Shown here one piece after another: positions 5,991 through 8,142 of a stretch of DNA of 8,142 bases; within the stretch, counting starts at the first letter, position 1; each line of letters opens with the position of its first letter. The translations under genes and the position numbers were made by a program. The stretch covers positions 1-8,142 of the forward strand of contig JBKJHW010000058.1 of NCBI GenBank assembly GCA_046598935.1, written 5' to 3'. Origin of the DNA: SCUN01 sp046598935. GTDB lineage: Bacteria; Acidobacteriota; Vicinamibacteria; Vicinamibacterales; SCN-69-37. The notes beneath the pieces were generated by a model that was given only the letters and a program-made list of their open reading frames with translations, searched no databases and had not been told where the DNA came from.

Positions 5991-6916
5991 TGGACCTACC
6001 CGACCAGCCGGGCACGCCGTACTATTACTTCGAGCCGCCCAAGCGATTTCAGCACCGGTACTGGATCCACATCGCGCTTTTCCTCGCGACGCTGGTCAGC
6101 ACGACGCTCGTCCAGGTCGTGGCCGTAACGGCGCCGGCCACCTGGGCGGTTCTGCGGGACTGGCACACCTGGATTCCCGGCCTCTGGTACTCCCTGCCGA
6201 TCCTCACAATCCTCACGGCGCATGAGTTCGGCCACTACATCGCGTGCCGGATTCACAAGGTCGACGCGACGCTGCCCTTTTACATACCGGCGCCGTTTCT
6301 CCAATTCACGGGCACGCTGGGCGCGGTCATCAAGATCCGCGAACCGTTCCCCAACAAACGCGCGCTCTTCGACATCGGCGTCGCCGGGCCGATCGCCGGG
6401 TTCGTCGCGCTGATCCCATTTCTCTGGTGGGGCGTGGCTCATTCAACCGTCATCGCGATCGACCGCACCGCCGCCACGATGTGGCTCGGCGAGCCGCTGC
6501 TGTTCAAGTTTTTCGCGCGGTTGTCGTTCGGAGTCTTGCCGCCCGACACCGACATCGCGATTCATCCGACGGGATTCGCCGCGTGGTTCGGTATGCTCGC
6601 GACCGCTCTGAACCTGATGCCGTTCGGCCAGCTGGACGGCGGCCACATTGCGTACGCCGCATTCGGCCGCCGCGCGCGATACCTCTCGATGGCCACGCTT
6701 GGCGTCATGCTGTTGCTCACGGTTTGGTCGATCAGCTGGATCGCGATGGCCCTCATGATGGCCGCGATGGCGTTCTTCCTCGGCTTCGGCCACCCTGTCG
6801 TGATCGACGAACACGAACGGCTCGACCCCAAACGCGCGCTCGTCGCGATCCTGGCGCTCATCATCTTCGTGATCTGCTTCACGCCAGTGCCGATCGACAT
6901 CCTCTTTGATCGTTAG
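5990..6916 (+). CDS. Site-2-protease-type membrane zinc metalloprotease (peptidase family M50)
   Basis: This 308-residue polytopic membrane protein cleaves substrates within or near the membrane. The zinc-binding HEFGH motif is at 78-82 and lies in a hydrophobic segment. The third zinc ligand comes from the second conserved motif NLMPFGQLDGGH (208-219, Asp216). Between them is the FPNKRALFDIGVAGPIAG block (about 120-137), typical of bacterial and chloroplast (EGY-like) M50 proteins. Hydrophobic segments near 25-48, 66-86, 128-148, 195-213, 235-265 and 284-300 suggest about six membrane spans. There is no PDZ domain, so it is not a full RseP-type protein. The catalytic residues are intact. The start is GTG at 5990-5992, overlapping the HU/IHF stop (TAGTG), with no separate ribosome-binding site visible. 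The substrate is unknown; an anti-sigma factor or other membrane regulator is the usual possibility for the family. Confidence 0.93.
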   Translation: MDLPDQPGTPYYYFEPPKRFQHRYWIHIALFLATLVSTTLVQVVAVTAPATWAVLRDWHTWIPGLWYSLPILTILTAHEFGHYIACRIHKVDATLPFYIPAPFLQFTGTLGAVIKIREPFPNKRALFDIGVAGPIAGFVALIPFLWWGVAHSTVIAIDRTAATMWLGEPLLFKFFARLSFGVLPPDTDIAIHPTGFAAWFGMLATALNLMPFGQLDGGHIAYAAFGRRARYLSMATLGVMLLLTVWSISWIAMALMMAAMAFFLGFGHPVVIDEHERLDPKRALVAILALIIFVICFTPVPIDILFDR

Positions 6917-6917
6917 G

Positions 6918-6998
6918 TTCGTACGCCTCTCAGAGGGTTCGAACACTCTAAATCGTCTGAACACCCAAACTCCGTACGAACCCCCAGGATCGTACGAA
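6918..6998. repeat. Degenerate array of five motifs at 18-19 bp spacing
   Basis: In the gap between the convergent protease and priA genes, related octamers begin at 6918 (TTCGTACG), 6936 (GGTTCGAA), 6954 (CGTCTGAA), 6973 (CGTACGAA) and 6991 (CGTACGAA), with spacings of 18, 18, 19 and 18. Four of the five continue as GAAC followed by a C-rich triplet. The first and fourth also form an inverted pair, GGTTCGTACG with CGTACGAACC. No T-tract follows, so this is not a standard terminator, although a short CCTCT-C-AGAGG hairpin lies at 6926-6936. It could be a degenerate tandem repeat or a multi-site protein-binding region. Confidence 0.6.
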
Positions 6999-7007
6999 CG
7001 CCGTGTC

Positions 7008-8142
7008 TTAGAGCACATTCACCGGATCGACATCAACAGTTACTCGTTTCCGGATCTCCGGCCGATCAGCAAGCGCAGCCTGAACGGCCATTCGCATTGC
7101 TGTGCGCTGCTTCCCTTTCAGGAAGAGCTGCACGCGATAGTCGTCTTTGATCTTGGCAATTGGCGCGGGAGCCGGCCCGAGGACCGTCGCCCCGGGCAGC
7201 CGCGCGCGGATGCGCCTGGCGAGATCGGCGCCGTCGCGCATCGCGGCGTCGGCCGAGCGGTTCTTGATGACGACACTGATCATCGCGACCGACGGCGGGT
7301 AATGCATCTTCGCGCGGAACTCGCGCTCCTCGGCGTAGAACGCTTCATAATTTTGACGAGCCGCGGCGCGAATGCTGTAGTGATCCGGATGAATGGTCTG
7401 GATCAACGCCTCGCCCGGCTTGTCGCCGCGGCCGGCGCGGCCGACGACCTGCGTCAAAAGCTGGAACGTCCGCTCGGAGGCCCGGAAATCCGCCAGCCCA
7501 AGCCCGACGTCGGCCGAGACGACCCCCACCAGCGTCACCTCGGGAAAGTCGTGGCCCTTCGCGATCATCTGCGTGCCGATCAGAATATCGATCGTCCCCG
7601 CGCTCACCTCCTTCAGCACCGCGGCGATCGCGCCCTTCTTGCGGATCGTGTCGCGGTCAACCCGCGCGATGCGCGCCTGCGGAAACTGCTCGCGAAGCAC
7701 GTGCTCGAGCCGCTCGGTGCCGAACCCCGACTGCTCGAAGACGTCGCCGCGGCATACCGCGCAGACCTCCGGGACCCGCTCGGCGTGGTTGCAGTAGTGA
7801 CACAGCAAACGGCGCGAGCCGCGGTGAAACGTCAGCGTCACGCTGCAGTGCGGGCAATCGCTCGACGCGCCGCATTGACGGCACATGACAACGGTGTTGA
7901 ATCCGCGCCGATTGAGCAGCACGACGCTCTGCTCTTTCTTCGCCAGGCGCTCGCCGAGCGACACCACGAGCGCGCGACTCAGGATCACGTCGGGCCCCAG
8001 TTCGACATATTCCTTCCGCATGTCGATCACCCGCACCGCCGCCATCGGCCGGTCAAATATCCGCCGCGTGAGCAGCAGCCGCTCGTACCGGCCCGCCTCG
8101 GCATTGGCCGCCGTTTCCATTGACGGCGTCGCGGTGCCGAAG
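7008..8142 (-). CDS. priA: Primosomal protein N' (PriA helicase), C-terminal part; 5' end beyond the window
   Basis: PriA is a 3'-5' DNA helicase that reloads the replisome at stalled forks. The 377 visible residues begin at FGTATPS, equivalent to helicase motif III (GSATPS). They continue through eight zinc-binding cysteines (visible residues 87, 90, 96, 99, 114, 117, 127, 130, as CRQC, CPHC, CHYC, CAVC). Helicase motifs follow: GTQMIAKGHDFP (189-200), DVGLGLADFRASER (211-224) and QVVGRAGR (231-238). The C-terminal domain ends VDVDPVNVL, typical of the family. An ATG at 8118-8120 lies inside the helicase core and is not the start; the frame remains open to the edge. The N-terminal DNA-binding domain and Walker A motif lie outside the window. 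There is no frameshift, and all visible key residues are present. It converges with the M50 protease gene. Confidence 0.97.
   Translation of the reverse strand, partial: FGTATPSMETAANAEAGRYERLLLTRRIFDRPMAAVRVIDMRKEYVELGPDVILSRALVVSLGERLAKKEQSVVLLNRRGFNTVVMCRQCGASSDCPHCSVTLTFHRGSRRLLCHYCNHAERVPEVCAVCRGDVFEQSGFGTERLEHVLREQFPQARIARVDRDTIRKKGAIAAVLKEVSAGTIDILIGTQMIAKGHDFPEVTLVGVVSADVGLGLADFRASERTFQLLTQVVGRAGRGDKPGEALIQTIHPDHYSIRAAARQNYEAFYAEEREFRAKMHYPPSVAMISVVIKNRSADAAMRDGADLARRIRARLPGATVLGPAPAPIAKIKDDYRVQLFLKGKQRTAMRMAVQAALADRPEIRKRVTVDVDPVNVL

Noticed and set aside
6918..6998. CRISPR-like array
   Set aside because: The conserved part is only about 8 bp with 10-bp spacers, the copies are degenerate, and there are no cas genes nearby. 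It is better described as a periodic motif array.
6906..8123. A 405-codon plus-strand open frame opposite priA
   Set aside because: It is antisense to a clear PriA with all helicase and zinc motifs. Its composition (Arg, Ala, His, Asp rich, no motifs) is typical of the complement of GC-rich coding sequence.

Overview
This 8.1 kb, high-GC window looks like a chromosomal segment of an Acidobacteriota, most plausibly of the Vicinamibacteria type. That assignment is inferred from the GC-rich codon use, from a Ser/Thr kinase fused to a TolB-type propeller (a family greatly expanded in that phylum), and from the number of small dispersed repeats between genes. No 16S or other decisive taxonomic marker is present.

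Layout, left to right. (1) The last 31 codons of an unrecognised plus-strand gene. (2) A ~235-bp dyad-symmetric repeat (copy 1). (3) A long minus-strand gene for a membrane-anchored Ser/Thr kinase with an external beta-propeller, which carries a perfect 31-bp inverted repeat in frame inside the kinase N-lobe. (4) A second, same-orientation copy of the ~236-bp repeat, with a partial inverted copy beside it on the kinase side. (5) A minus-strand housekeeping unit read right to left: der (ribosome-assembly GTPase), a MerR-type regulator, and tRNA-Pro(GGG) with a strong intrinsic terminator. (6) A 91-bp divergent control region with a near-consensus sigma70-type promoter and overlapping inverted repeats. 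(7) A plus-strand pair: an HU/IHF-family DNA-bending protein overlapping by one base with a site-2-protease-type membrane metalloprotease (M50). (8) A 90-bp convergent gap holding a degenerate array of five motifs at 18-19 bp spacing. (9) The C-terminal two thirds or so of priA on the minus strand, running off the right edge.

How it works together. der, merR and tRNA-Pro look like one transcription unit (gaps of 23 and 37 bp, terminator only after the tRNA). HU/IHF and the protease form a second, divergent unit. The kinase stands alone, bracketed by the two large repeats. HU/IHF, a MerR regulator and tRNA-Pro are neighbours in many Proteobacteria (from memory), so this looks like a rearranged version of an old neighbourhood with der placed between them.

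No defence island, CRISPR array, prophage or insertion sequence was found. The unusual content is the repeat layer: two full copies and one fragment of a long hairpin-forming element around the kinase, a palindromic repeat translated inside the kinase, and a periodic motif array between the protease and priA. Whether these families are already described needs a genome-wide search that could not be done here.
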